Source of the DNA: Adiantum capillus-veneris
Taxonomy: Eukaryota; Streptophyta; Polypodiopsida; Polypodiales; Pteridaceae
Direction of reading: 5' to 3'
Assembly (NCBI GenBank): GCA_014529385.2
Contig: CM043945.1
Coordinates: 144,389,741-144,453,740 of the forward strand
Length of the DNA stretch: 64,000 nt
Shown here: piece after piece, positions 22,416 to 34,330 of the stretch
Numbering within the stretch: the stretch's first letter is position 1
Layout: each line of letters begins with the position of its first letter
Position numbers and translations under genes: made by a program
The notes under the pieces: generated by a model
Told to the model about the DNA's origin: nothing
Database searches by the model: none
Seen by the model: only the letters and a program-made list of their open reading frames with translations

Positions 22416-23217
22416 ATGGAGAGCCAACGCCAAATGTCTGGATATCCTCTTTTCTTTGGAGAGCCTGGAGAGGATGAAGAATTATTTTTAGCAAATTTCA
22501 AGATGTCTTGCCGTATCAAGAGGATAGTAACCGATCAAGAACGTGTAGAAATGTTTGAGGTGGTCCTTAGGAAAGATGCTAGTACTTGGTTTGAATCTTT
22601 GCCTGAGGAAGTTAAGGGGAATTACACAGAAGTTTTGAATCGTTTTAAGAGATACTTCTTTGATCCCCAAAACACTCAAAAACTATGGCAAGACATTGTT
22701 TCTCATAAGCAAAAAGACTTAGATGACTACTACTTGTACAAGCAAGAGTTTCTACGTCTTTGGGCTCTATGGATATGAAATGTTGCTAACCCTGATGATG
22801 GTGCAGAATTTTTAAAGAAGGAGAGGTTCATAGCCGGACTCTTTCCTGACCTTAAGGTAAAAGTTGAGGCGGGTGCACCTACTACTTTTGATGCAGCTGA
22901 AACTAGGGCTGCTGAGAAGTATAGGAAACTCAAGTGCTTAAGGGGAGAGGTTCCAATAGAAGGTCTTAGACCCAAAGGTAAGTCACAAGCATCGACATCG
23001 ATAGATCTTCCTGAGGTAACGGCGGAAGTAATTGAGAAGTTAAACGAATCTTTAAGCAGCCTGTCAATTCACCTTGCACAAGCTGTAGGTCCAAAGGGAC
23101 AAGCAAAGAAGTCTGAAGAGCGAGATCCACGACCTAGGAGAGTCTTGTAATGTTGGAATTGCGGAGAGTCTGGACATGGGATGTATAATTGTCCTTGGCC
23201 CTGTGGAGAGCCAGGGA
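22416..23217 (+). pseudogene. Tat-like gag, two in-frame stops
   Basis: ATG at 22416 (MESQRQMSGYPLFFGEPG). It has the retrotransposon Gag pattern: DQERVEMFEVVLRKDAS, TWFESLP, and F.RYFFDP. TGA at 22776-22778 interrupts a frame that continues as NVANPDDGAEFLKKERF. TAA at 23148-23150 lies immediately before the CCHC zinc knuckle CWNCGESGHGMYNC. Both positions are in the same frame as pol. TGG-to-TGA and CAA-to-TAA transitions would explain them, but programmed suppression cannot be excluded from one copy. Confidence 0.88.
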
Positions 23218-26200
23218 GACCTAACTTGAATTACCCAGTGATGAATGCAGGAGAAGGAGCTGGTCAACAACCAAGGCTTCTACAAAGGCCAAATCCAAAT
23301 GGACCAAGACCACCTCCACAAGGGGTAGAAGGAGTTCCACCTTTGCCAGATCCAAATGTGCATGTGGTAGAGGTGACAAATTCAAATGAGTTTGACATGG
23401 AAGCCAATGGCATTAAGCGTGGCCGAGGAAAAGGTAAAGAGAAAGAGGGTGTCTCATCACAGAGTGACCATGGACAAGGCAAGAAGGCAAAGGAGACCAA
23501 GGAAGCTAAGAGGACTCGACGTCGTATCAATCTCCAAGACTTCCCTCTTGGACATGGTATGGCTCCATACAACCTGTTGGAAGACATGCGAGGTAAGGGT
23601 CCTGATATCTCATGGCCTCAGTTTCTTGCATTATGCCCACAAGTTAGGAGGGATTTAACAAAGGCAGTTAGCACTAGGAGAAAGGTAAAAGAGAGTTTTC
23701 CTGTTGTAAAAATTGCACATGCTGAAATGAACGAGGATATTACACCTGTGCTAGATTGTTACATAAAAGGAAGATTGGTTAGGAAAGGTCTAGTGGATGG
23801 GGGTGCACAAATTTGCATCATGAGAGAAGGGCTCATGCAAAGACTAGGCATGCACATCCATGAGACACCTGAAATCAAAGTGAAAATGGCAAACAATAGC
23901 AAGGCTAGGTGCGTAGGCATTTGTAAAAATGTTTTTGTGGAGGCCTTTGGCATTAAGGAGGCAGTGGATTTTTATGTTATGTCGACCAAGGGAAGTGGTT
24001 ATCCATTTATCCTAGGAAGACCATGGCTAATGAAAATGCGAGCTTTGCAGGATTGGGAGAGTGGGAAATTAATTTACAGGAATGACAATCATAAGAAGGT
24101 TGTCTTTGACATGAAGGAGCAACGCCAAGAGGAGCTCCATGAAGAATCATCTCAAAGTGAGACGGAAGAAGGTTGGACCGATAGGACTTCAGAAGAAGAA
24201 AGTAGCGGCAGCATTACTGAAGAGGAGTCTTCCATCGAAGTCATGGGGGTAAGGTTTAAGCCAAGCAACCAAGAGACCTCTTGTCAAGGCTTGGAGGAGG
24301 TAGGTCCTCAAGAGAATGAAGGTGTTCAAGATGAAGGGATGCTGGGAGGTATGCTATCAACAACACTTACAAAGGATGAAAGAGAGGAGTTCAAATGTGT
24401 TCTAAGGAAGTTTCCTAGGCTTTTTGCTAAAGACTACACCGACGTGCGTGGGGTAGATTTTGTTCAACACAAGATTGAGTTAAAGCCTGAGGCCACACCT
24501 AAAGCTCAGAAGCTACGAAGGCTAGGAGTCATCAAGGAGCAGGCTTTACTCAAGGAGGTAAGAAAGCTTCTAGCAGCAGGTTTCATTTATCCAATGGAGA
24601 ATTCAGAGTGGGTCTCTCCTATTGTTGTCACTCCTAAGAAAAATGGCAAGTGGAGGGTGTGTGTGGATTACCGTCCCCTCAATGAGGCAACAAAAAGAGA
24701 TCACTTTCCCCTCCCATTTCAGGATGAGATACTAAATGAGGTAGCTGGTCATGAGAAGTACACTGTGTGTGATGGCTACTCAGGTTACTTTCAAATAGGG
24801 ATTGCATTGGAGGATCAATTGAAAACAACCTTTATCACTCCTTGGGGTTGTTACGCTTTTAGAGTCATGCCATTTGGTCTGACAAATGCTCCTGCAGCAT
24901 TCCAACGTTTCATGAACATGGTGTTTCAAGCATTCTTTGGAAAGTCAATAAGGGTGTTCATTGATGATTTCTGCATTTATAGCTCAAAATCATTGCATCT
25001 ACAAAGGGTAGAAGAAGGTTTAAAGAAGCTCTATGACATGGGAGGTCAACTCAACCCCGACAAGTGTCACATAGCTGAGGATGAAGTGATCTTGCTTGGT
25101 CACAAGGTTTCCTATAAAGGCATTGAGGTGGATCCTTCAAAGGCAAAGGCTCTTATTGAGCTCCCATCACCGAAGAGTCTTAAGGAGGTCATCTCTTTCA
25201 TTCAGAAGGTGAAGTATATGCCACGCTTCATTCACTTAGCCTCGGAGTTGCTTCATCCTTTGCAAAAGTTGACACAACAAGTAGAATTTGCATGGTCTGA
25301 TGAGCTTGAAGAGTATTTTTGTAACATTAAAGTCATTTTGTCAGAGCTACCAACACTCATGCCTCCTTGTTGGGAGTACACATTCTTTGTTAGCTCTAGT
25401 GTTGGAAGGGAAACAATTGGTGCTGTGTTGCTACAACAAGATCCCCACAGTACAAGGATGCAACCCATCTACTTTGCTAGTAGGGTCATGAATGCTTTGG
25501 AGAGAGACTACACAGAAGCAGAACTCATGATGCTTTCTCTCATGTTTGCGGTGAGAAAGTTTAGATCCTACCTGCTCCCAAAACCTTTTGTAATTCTCAC
25601 CGCAGAGAATTTGTTCCCTTGGGTGTCATCTCAAATGAATCTTAGTACTAGGATCTCAAAGTGGATTATGGAGTTGCAAGAGTTTCAATACTCTTTCAAG
25701 GTAGAAGATAGTGTGCGTGCACAATTGGCAGGGATTCTCACTTATAGGGTACATGAGAAGGAAATTAAGGTGCCTCAAGTAAAGACCCTACCATTGCCAC
25801 CACCAAAAAGTATTCCTAATGCTTTTACCTTGTTCTTTGATGGAGCTTTTCGTCGAGCCACAGGGAAAGCAGGGGGAGGGCTAGTATTGCTCAACCCAAG
25901 TGGAGAGGTGGTCATGAAAGAGAAGGTCAATCTACCAGGTTCAGCTAGCAACAATGAAGCAGAATACGACACACTAATTCATGGTTTGAAGATGTGCATT
26001 GGCCAAGGGATACAACGCCTCATGGTAAAGGGAGATGCACTTCTCATTGTTAAACAGATTTTAGGCATTTGGGCATGCAATAATGAAAGCTTACGGACAA
26101 AAGTTCATGCCATTCGTAAGATGTTTAATCAGTTTGAAGAAGTGCAACTATATCATATTCCGAGGAAACAAAATGAAGATGCCGATTTACTTGCACAACA

Positions 26201-26273
26201 AGCAGTTACATGTGTTGAGAGAGAAGTGCAGGTCATCATGGTGGCAGCAGCTGCCAAGCAACCGAGATACTAG
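23218..26273 (+). pseudogene. Tat-like pol: protease, RT, inactive RNase H, second RNase H
   Basis: In frame with gag. A Lys/Arg-rich linker is followed by the protease (LVDGGAQICIM, active triplet Asp-Gly-Gly; then FILGRPWL). RT has CVDYRPLN, PFGLTNAPAAFQRFM and FIDDFCIYS with both catalytic Asp. The classical RNase H keeps the fold signature PIYFASR and Glu in TEAE. Its catalytic Asp positions read Ser (FVSSSVG), Ala (ILTAEN) and Gln (RAQLAGI). A second RNase H follows with DGAFRRA, SNNEAEY, GDALLIV and NEDADLLA, where Asp-Glu-Asp-Asp are all present. TAG at 26271-26273 ends the frame at the boundary with integrase. Known Tat elements have this dual RNase H layout. Confidence 0.93.
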
Positions 26274-27701
26274 GGATTGGAGTCATTGGCTCCCATTATC
26301 GGCTACATTTTGGAGGGTGAGTTTCCACAAGACTTCACGAAGGCTCAGAAGAGGAGACTCATGAAGAAGGCAAGTTTCTATCTCTTCCTAGAAGGCTCCC
26401 TCTATCAAAGAGGGAAGGATCAAGTGTGCAGAAGAGTACCAACTATCGAGGAAATTCCAGCCATTCTAAAAGGTTTGCATGAAGAGGCATGTGGTGGTCA
26501 TTTTGCCCAAGAATCAACCGTGAAGAAGATTTTACTTGCGGGGTATGGTTGGCCAAGCTTGCATGTGGATGTTCAATATTGGTGTAAAAGCTGTCACAAT
26601 TGTCAGATAAATGGAAATAGAAGGTTGGTGCATGGCCCGAGGCAAATAGTGCTTGCAAATGGACCCTTTGAAAAGTGGGGCATTGATGCTATGGGTCCTC
26701 TGCCTAGGACAAAAAATGGTAAACTCTACATTCTAGTGGCTGTAGACTATATAACTAGGTGGGTGGAAGCTCAAAGTGTGGCAAGAGTGAATGAGAGGAC
26801 AGTTAGCAAGTTTGTGTACAATCACATTTGTTGCAGATTTGGCACACCTTTGGAGATTGTTTCTGATAATGGTCCAAGGTTTAGGAAGGGCTTGCTCACA
26901 GAAGTTTGTGAAGAACTTCACATTCTACATCATCATAGCACACCATACTACCCACAGTCAAATGGATTGGTGGAGAAGGCTAATGGTGTCGTTGCAGGAA
27001 TCATTAGAAAGATGGTGCAAAACAAGACAAAATTATGGGATGACTTCTTGGATGGTGCCTTGTGGGCATATCGAACCACATATAGGGAAGCCACGGAGTT
27101 CACACCATTTCACTTGGTCTATGGTCAAGAGGCTTTGCAGCCTATCGAACTAAACATTCCAACAATGCGACTTCATGGCAAATCAGCACAAGATGATCAA
27201 GAAGCATGGATGGATCGACTTCTTACCTTAGCTGAGCTTGAGTGGAAAAGAGAAGCAGCATACGAGTGCTATAAGAGGAAAGCCACACAGACAAAGGAGA
27301 AGCTCGACAAGAAACTGAAGGACAAAGGCATCAAGGAAGGAGAGCTTGTGCTAAGGTATGACAATCGACTTGACAATCGTTTTGATGCCAAGTTTGAAAC
27401 TAGATGGCAAGGGCCATACATAGTCAAGAAGGCTTTCAATTCTAGTTACTATCAGCTTATGGACTTGAATGGTAAAGAGCACTCCAGGAAGGTAAACGGG
27501 TATCGCTTGAAGCCCTATTTGAGTCGCCTTCTACCAAAGGATCTACCAAAGATCTATCCAAAGGCCGCTGTCTCATGTAAGTATTATTACATGAAGCATG
27601 AGTGTAACTCTAGCCAAAATTCTGAGGGACCAAACAATAAAAATCTCGTCAAGGACTCTGAAGCACTCTCTTTGGAAAAGATGCTCTATGATGGTACATG
27701 A
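26274..27701 (+). pseudogene. Tat-like integrase segment of pol, cut off by a TAG
   Basis: Same frame as the preceding pol part, directly after the stop. It has the HHCC zinc region (HEEACGGHF...CKSCHNCQ) and the catalytic core with D in KWGIDAMGP, D in EIVSDNGPRF and E in NGLVEKANG. The C-terminal GPY motif is in RWQGPYIVKKAF, followed by KVNGYRLKPYL. All catalytic residues are present, so only the upstream stops disable it. There is no good independent start codon, so the product needs readthrough or is simply lost. Confidence 0.92.
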
Positions 27702-27715
27702 ATATACCATCATCC

Positions 27716-27729
27716 AGGAGGAGGGCTAA
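27716..27729 (+). other. Polypurine tract, about 200 bp before the shared LTR sequence
   Basis: AGGAGGAGGG is followed by CTAA and then TGATAGCC. This is the only strong purine tract between integrase and the repeat. It implies that the full 3' LTR starts near 27730, although identity with the 5' copy starts only at 27932. Confidence 0.65.
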
Positions 27730-27931
27730 TGATAGCCGTTTTTCGGCTCTTTGTAATTGCCACAGTGAGTTATCTCACCCTACCAAAATCACCCAAACAC
27801 TGTGGCGATCCCTACCATTTCACTGTATATAGGTGCGTGTGAGTTAGGGGACTTTTCCCATATCTCCTTACTGAAATAAAAAACCCTCAATTAGCTAGTC
27901 ATTGGGCTAGTTGAGCCAAAAAAATAAAAAA

Positions 27932-30101
27932 TATAAGTATTATGGCCCATGCGTATGTAAATATTTCTTTGTATATAGGGCCTAAATAAAATATTTTTTC
28001 ATAATTATTTTGGTATTTATTTAAATATTTCTACCTAGGTGTGTGTTATTTATGCTCTGTACATTGCCTCACCATTACCACAATTTTTCTTACCATTTTT
28101 CATACTCTTTATTCTATATAGAAATATTTTCATGTAAGCTTCTCTTATATTTGGTGTAACTCCACCCCAACAAAAATCCAAAAAAACTAGTTTTATTTAT
28201 GTGTATATTTTTTCACTATTGTGATTTTTCCCTTCCTACATCTATTTTGCTTTTTCTAAAAAATCAGAACACCAAAAATATTTATCTTTTTATGGTAGCC
28301 TCATAATGAGAGAGATTTCTTTTGACCCCTTTATATTTTTTCCACTTATATTATTCATATTTGACATGTACATATTTTTTAGACCCCTCAATATTTGATT
28401 TTCTTAGTTGTAATATTCACTTATATCATAATCTCAACAATATCTTCAATTATAGACCTACCAAATAAGGTCAAGGGTAGGTGGCATGCATACATGCACT
28501 ATGGAGGGCTCACTCTTGGAGGTATTCAAAAGAATCATCCAAAGAAGGACCCCACAAGGACCTTGTGCAGTGGAAAAAAACGATCGGTTTTGCTGAATTT
28601 TTAAAGTTCACTTGCTCTCCGAATTTAAAAAGGTGATACAAACAAAAGCTGTAGCTCGTGGGCTGAACTTTTGTCTCAAATTTTTTCATATTTTTTTGAG
28701 CTACGAGCTGTGAGCTATGATTTTATTAGTGGACCCCAGTTTTCCCATGCTATGCAGCCACACTCTCTCTTCCACTTTATCATTTTCCTCTTTCACACAC
28801 ACTTCTCCACTCATCATCTCCACCTCTCTCACCACTCCTCTTTGCACCCTACTCACCTTCTCCTCAACTTTGAAGAATAAGAGAAACCATGGTGAACTCA
28901 TACCTCCCACACACAATTCCATTCCAAAATTGACCACCTAGTCTCATTTTTCCTCCTCCAATTTACCCATATCTATCAAAAAAACCACAAAATTCAGCCT
29001 CTTCTCTTAAAAGACAGCATCATGGTGGTTGATTACTCAGCTTCAATTACCTTGTCTTTCAAGGAAGGTCACGAGTGGAGAAAAAATGTACCGTCAAAGC
29101 TAGTGGACCGTCAACAAGCGTCAAAATTGGCCCTACTCAAGACACTTGGAGCATCAACCTTGTAAGAAATCCACCTTTTCTTACCTCTTAAGAGTTTTTC
29201 TTCCTTATTTGTATCCTACATAGATACTCCCATTGTAAATATCCAATTCCATTTGTAAATTAATACTAACTCTACTAACACTAACCCACTATGAAAAGTC
29301 CTATCACCTCCATTTCTCTCCTCTCTCTTTCCCCACCAACTTCTTGATAATTCCAAGCAAAAAAAAATAGATAAATTGCTGAAAATCTAACCCAACCATG
29401 GTTAGAGGAGTAACCCTAGCCTTCAAAATTGCTATAAAAGGAGGGTGTAGCTAGCACAAAAGGGGGGAGCCATAAGCAAGAGCACTATGCTATAGCTTGA
29501 GAAGCCAAGCTCAACCTCTCTAGAAGGAGCTCTTGAGTGGAAGCTCATTGTCTTATGCATGTGCATGTGTTGTAATAGGGGATTAGCAAGGGAACTCTAT
29601 GCCATTGTAAGAGAGAGAGTGATCATTCAATTGAGAGTAGGAAATCTATCATTTCTCCTACTAGTGTAAGCCCAACATTTGCTGAATCAAAGAGGGTGGA
29701 TTTGGACTAAGCTTGGATACTTTGTCTCCCTTCCAACGTGAAGTAATGGACAACAATGATGCGTAAGTGTCTTGGTGTTTTTTGTTAAGTTCTTGATAGC
29801 TTGTCTCTGGTGTTGTCATCAATCTAGCCATAAATCCCACATACTGTAAGAGGGCGACAGGGTGGAGAGGACTCCCCTGGCTTTAAGACAGTGATTGGGG
29901 TGGCTTTTCTTGTGATGTGTTGTGGTGAAATTTACGCAAGCTATGTTGAAAAAATACTAATCTCACTCTGATTTGTCATGACAGATTTGTAAGAAGGTAT
30001 TAATGCAACAAGCACCCCCTCCCCCTTTCTCTCTCTTCCTTAAATATATAGTTGTGTTTGCTTGATCATTGCCGATACGTTTCAAAGCAGCCCGAGCACT
30101 A

Positions 30102-30161
<60 letters not shown>

Positions 30162-30423
30162 GTGTTTTAGTGTGTGAGAGTGTTCCATTGGTGTTAGGGT
30201 TAGTGTAAATTCCTTGCTTGTTTGTGGGTTGCTCTAACGATTCTCCTCTTTTGCGTCCTAGTTCGCTCTTAAACTAGGTGGTGCCCCTTGTGTAGTTGGG
30301 ATTTGGCTGTGGGTTTGTTGTTTTGGTTTGTGTTGTGTTGTGCCCCAGCCCCATTGAGCAGCACGGGAGCCTTGAAGGGTGTCTAGAGGTTGCTCTTCTT
30401 GTTGCCCGCCCCGGACCGCCTCA
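27932..30423 (+). repeat. 3' LTR (part shared with the 5' copy)
   Basis: Nearly identical to 18268-20752 and ends in CCGCCTCA. It has a longer (CT)n tract at 30104-30158 than the 5' twin. If the polypurine tract is read as the border, the complete LTR is 27730-30423. Confidence 0.93.
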
Positions 30424-31791
30424 CTAGGTACATATCTCTAAATATTCAAAAAGATATCGTTTTCTTCACATTCCTTTGTGGCTCACCTCGAAATTTGTTT
30501 TCATTTACTTCACTTGGCAGTGTCAGGAGTTTTTTGGAGCATGAGATTGCGCATATGTACATATACATGCATGGTGCATCAAATAAAGAATTGCCCATTT
30601 TTTAGAGCCAGGTGGTTACGTGGGGTCCACATGTGTACAGGTAGGACAAGGTGTACATAGTGCATCGATTTTCACTATTACCAGTACCACTGTGTTTTTT
30701 TCTACAATAAGGAGGAGTTGGTAGTGCGTAAAACTTCTCGAGGAAGCTATCCGCGGGCCGACGACATGAGGTAAGCAGGTACGTCAGATGGCATCGAGTG
30801 GCGTCACGAGGTCGAACGGGGTTAATACTTGCACGCGGAGAAGTATGGACACGACGTGGGTGTTTTCTTGTGATACTTATGCAGAAAGTTCATCATGAGG
30901 ACCACTTTTTGGGGCCACTTCACGTGGTTGCGGGATGCATTATTTGGAAAAACTGAGTGCCAGGTGTGCGGATGATGCAAAAAGGTGACAACTATGCACT
31001 GCGAGGTCAGTTTTTGGCCTGTTCGGGGTCCGTTTGAGGTCATCTAAAAGGCCACGGGTGCCCAACTAATAAATCTAAGTGTGGGAACTGAAAAAACAGA
31101 GAGAAGACGAGAAAAAACATGGAGAAGAGAGGAGGAACAGCCGCAAGTGTGTTTTTGCTGTTTTTGGAGCATTTTTTTGGCCCTAAACTGCTCATCCGAG
31201 GTCGGATTTGAGCACTGTGACATTGTAGGGTGGGGGTTTTGGGCATTCCGGACGCAATGGCGCTGTCCATTTTTCCAAATTCCTCACATATTTTCTACTA
31301 TTTTTCTGTGTAATCTTCTCTGGTGAGTGAAGCCTCCGCTTAACTTTGTGGTTGTATCTGGTGTATTTCCTCAATACTGTGTAAACTATTTGCCCCATTG
31401 GTGTTGGGCTGAGCTTCATTGAGTCTAAACAACAGCAATTTGCCTCCTTTGAACTGAATTGAGAGTGTGTGTGTGTGTGAGTGTTGAGTGGGCAAGTGGA
31501 AAATCTCTCTCTTCTCACTCCGTCTGTGTGTTTCCTGTCTCGGCCAGGCTGGTTGTGTAAGCCGAGTGGTACCCCATGATGTGTGTGTATATCATTCCAA
31601 GAGTGTGTGTCGGGTCATTATAGAGACGTTGTGTGTGTTTCCATCCTGCTCACAGCGGCAAATAGTTGTTTCCACTTTTGAATCTCTCTTTTTTCTCTCA
31701 CCTTTCACGAGCTTTTTCCCTTCTTCTCTGATGCACCTTGTTCTGCTGCTACATTATTTTCATTATACTTTCTGCTCTTTCATTACTTACA
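30424..31791. other. No gene seen; upstream region of the next cluster
   Basis: Short, mutually overlapping ORFs on both strands, none recognisable. A GAGA-rich block at 31080-31130 and a GT run at 31467-31481 are present. The promoter and an intron-bearing 5' leader of the gene at 31792 probably lie in 31250-31790 (a GTGAGTGA donor-like site near 31322). Confidence 0.4.
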
Positions 31792-34187
31792 ATGACTAAT
31801 ACATCTTCCATTAGTGATAACCGCAAGTTTCACTTGAACATTAAGCTAAGCCAGGAATATGCTACTACGCGGAGTGTCTATCAAAGACCAGTTACAACTG
31901 CAAATGAAGCACAACAACTTCGCAACGAGGTAAAGAAACACATTGATATATGGACAGATGGGAGCTTGTATCCACCGGATCCTAGCACTGGAAGGTATCC
32001 ATCTTTTCACACACCTCATGCTTTGATGAGATTTGTTGGTGATGGGGTTGATGGCTTACTAGGATATAGTTCTAGGTTATCTCATTTACACATTGATCAT
32101 ACACATTACATTCAATATCTCAAAACTGTTTTGTCTTCAAATGCAGCAAGAATTTTAGAACTTGAAAACCAAATAGCATCTCTAAAACAAGAAAATCACC
32201 AACTTCGGACTTTAAAAGAAACTCCAATAGGATTAAGAGCACGAGTAAAACGAATGAGAGATGTAGTAAACTTAACAGAAGGTTCTGGGCAAAGAAAAAA
32301 AAATAAAGATTACTAGAGAACATGTGACTAGTCTTTTAGGATTTGATATGTCCAATGGTCAAGAAAGGGTGAGATTTTTGAATTAGGTAATGAACAAAAG
32401 TGATATTCTTAAACTTTTGAAACTTCCTGAAAATCAAACTCAGAAAAAATTGGTATTTCAAAGTTTACTGAAAGATATGGGTTTAGTGGTCCAACCTTCT
32501 CAAATGCAAGAAGTTTGTGACACAATGGGGGTGAGTAGAAGGGGTTACAGGGCCATCTCTAAAACCTGGTTTCAGGTTTTAAAGTATTACAAGATTAAAG
32601 CTTTTGGGTTGCCTAGGCCTCATAATGTTGGGAAAGTTAGGACTCTATTAAACGAAGAAATACCCGAACATTTTGGAGAGTACTATCATATAGAAGGAAC
32701 GATGCCGTATGAAAAACAGAAAAAAAAATCTTCTTTTGAGTATAATGTTTTTAATAACATTTGGATGAGTATAAAAAATGTTCAATCTGCTATGGTGAGA
32801 TACTATAATATGCAAGAAGTAGATTGTGAAGGAAAACTTATATTTGTTCTGAAATTGGATGAAGCTCAAATTCAAAAATGTCAAAAAATGGAAAGAGGAT
32901 CCATATCCCTTATGAATAGAGCATTGGACTATAGCCAGGGTAAGCTTGATTCCCCATACCACAAAACTCAATCAGAAATGGAACTTTGGTGGATCGGAGC
33001 AGCTCAAATACCATTAGAAAATCACGATACGTTGAAATGGCTGTTTTTGCAGACCGATATCCCTTCTGTTATACACGACCAAAATGCAGGTGAAAAACTC
33101 TGTGTAGATGGCATGGGTGACTTTTTTGTAGAATGGCACTTGAGTGCCGACCTAAAAGCATTAAAGTGCATGTTTGGTGTATGTGGAGGTGCCAATACCA
33201 AGTATCCATGTCTATATTGCATGGCAAGCACTGGAACAAAAGGATGGCTTGCAGAACACGAGGTTGGAAAAGCACCATCGAGGAATAGTGTTAACGTCAT
33301 CGACTACCCATCATCTTCTATGATTTGGGATCCAATTCTAACAATAGATTTAAAAATGTACATATATGCACAATGCATGCAGAGATTAGAATCTTGGATA
33401 AATTGCTTCGACTCCATCTTGACTATGCATATTCTATTAAGCCAACTAAACTTGCAGACGAGTGCATAGAAAAATGCGAGGCTTTGCTCTCTAAAATGGG
33501 TTTTCATGGTGGTCAAGTGCATCTAAAAAAAGATCCCACTCTTTCAAAAGGAACCGGTGATGTTTTGCAAGATGTTTCAATGGGTGGAGCAAAAGCCAGA
33601 AGATTTTTGAGTAACCATGACAACAAACAAGTTGATGCTATGCGGAACTGCTGGAAGGATCTTTGTGTTATAACAACCAATGTCAAAAGTAGACCAGATG
33701 TAGCCAACAAACGCATGGAAGTGTGGAAGAAGCTCGACAATTTTTTGAAAGTTTTGAGACAACAAGTTAGCTCTGCTACTTATGCAGATGACTTTAAAAA
33801 GACAATGAAGCTTTTAATAACTGCTATTACAGATGCTTGGGGAGCAAAAGATATCACATATTACTTGGTAAGTATTCAAATACTTTCTAAAGTCTGGATA
33901 GTATTTAACTTTGCATCCTATTGAGTTGAACTAACTTTTTTTTTTATTTTTAGCATATTCTGTACCTGCATGGACCATATTTTGCAAAACAAGGACCCCT
34001 TGCAACATGGAATACTCAGGGAATGGAAAAATCTCACTACCAAGCGAGGACTTCTTTTTTCAAATGTACGAGAAAGGGAGGTGGACAAAGAAGGAGCAAT
34101 GCACTAAAGGAATTATTCAATTGGTTCTATAGGAGGCAATTACAATGGATGAGATCAAACAACCATGCTGCTCAACCACAGATCTGA
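31792..34187 (+). pseudogene. Transposase-like protein of unrecognised family, two frameshifts
   Basis: The protein starts MTNTSSIS. A coiled coil (LELENQIASLKQEN) lies near residues 120-145, then a basic stretch. The frame shifts at the A9 run near 32297, continues through REHVTSLLGFDMSNGQE, meets TAG at 32385-32387, and resumes as MNKSDILKLLKL. The core has LKLDEAQIQK, an acidic WHLSADLKALK segment, GVCGGANTKYPCLYC (CX2C) and HICTMHAEIRILDKLL. The frame slips again at an A5 run near 33352. A 86-bp GT-AG intron (33868-33953) precedes the last exon, with WNTQGMEKSHY and NALKELFNWFYRR. The spaced acidic residues, CX2C and terminal Glu helix resemble DDE transposases, but I cannot name the superfamily. 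Lesions lie in homopolymers, so sequencing error is possible. Confidence 0.6.
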
Positions 34188-34330
34188 GATTAATGCTTCA
34201 CTTTGAAACCTTGTACTGAATCTTTCTAAAGAGATCCAAATTAAAAAAAAGATATTTTGGTGCAAAAAATTGTCAAATTTACATCAGTTTTTGATTTTTT
34301 TTATATCTCCAGGCATGTCACCCCTATATC

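Larger units (their letters stand above)
18268..30423 (+). mobile_element. Ty3/gypsy retrotransposon, Tat-like, with extra ORFs
   Basis: A 12.2-kb element with long LTRs, a primer site after the 5' LTR, four unknown ORFs, gag, protease, RT, RNase H, a second (archaeal-type) RNase H, integrase and a polypurine tract. The second RNase H places it in the Tat branch as that lineage is usually defined. By eye the LTRs differ by about a dozen to fifteen substitutions over 2.48 kb plus CT-tract length, so it is young. No target duplication could be matched (flanks TATTA and CTAGG). This fits loss of the outermost part of the 5' LTR. Confidence 0.93.
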
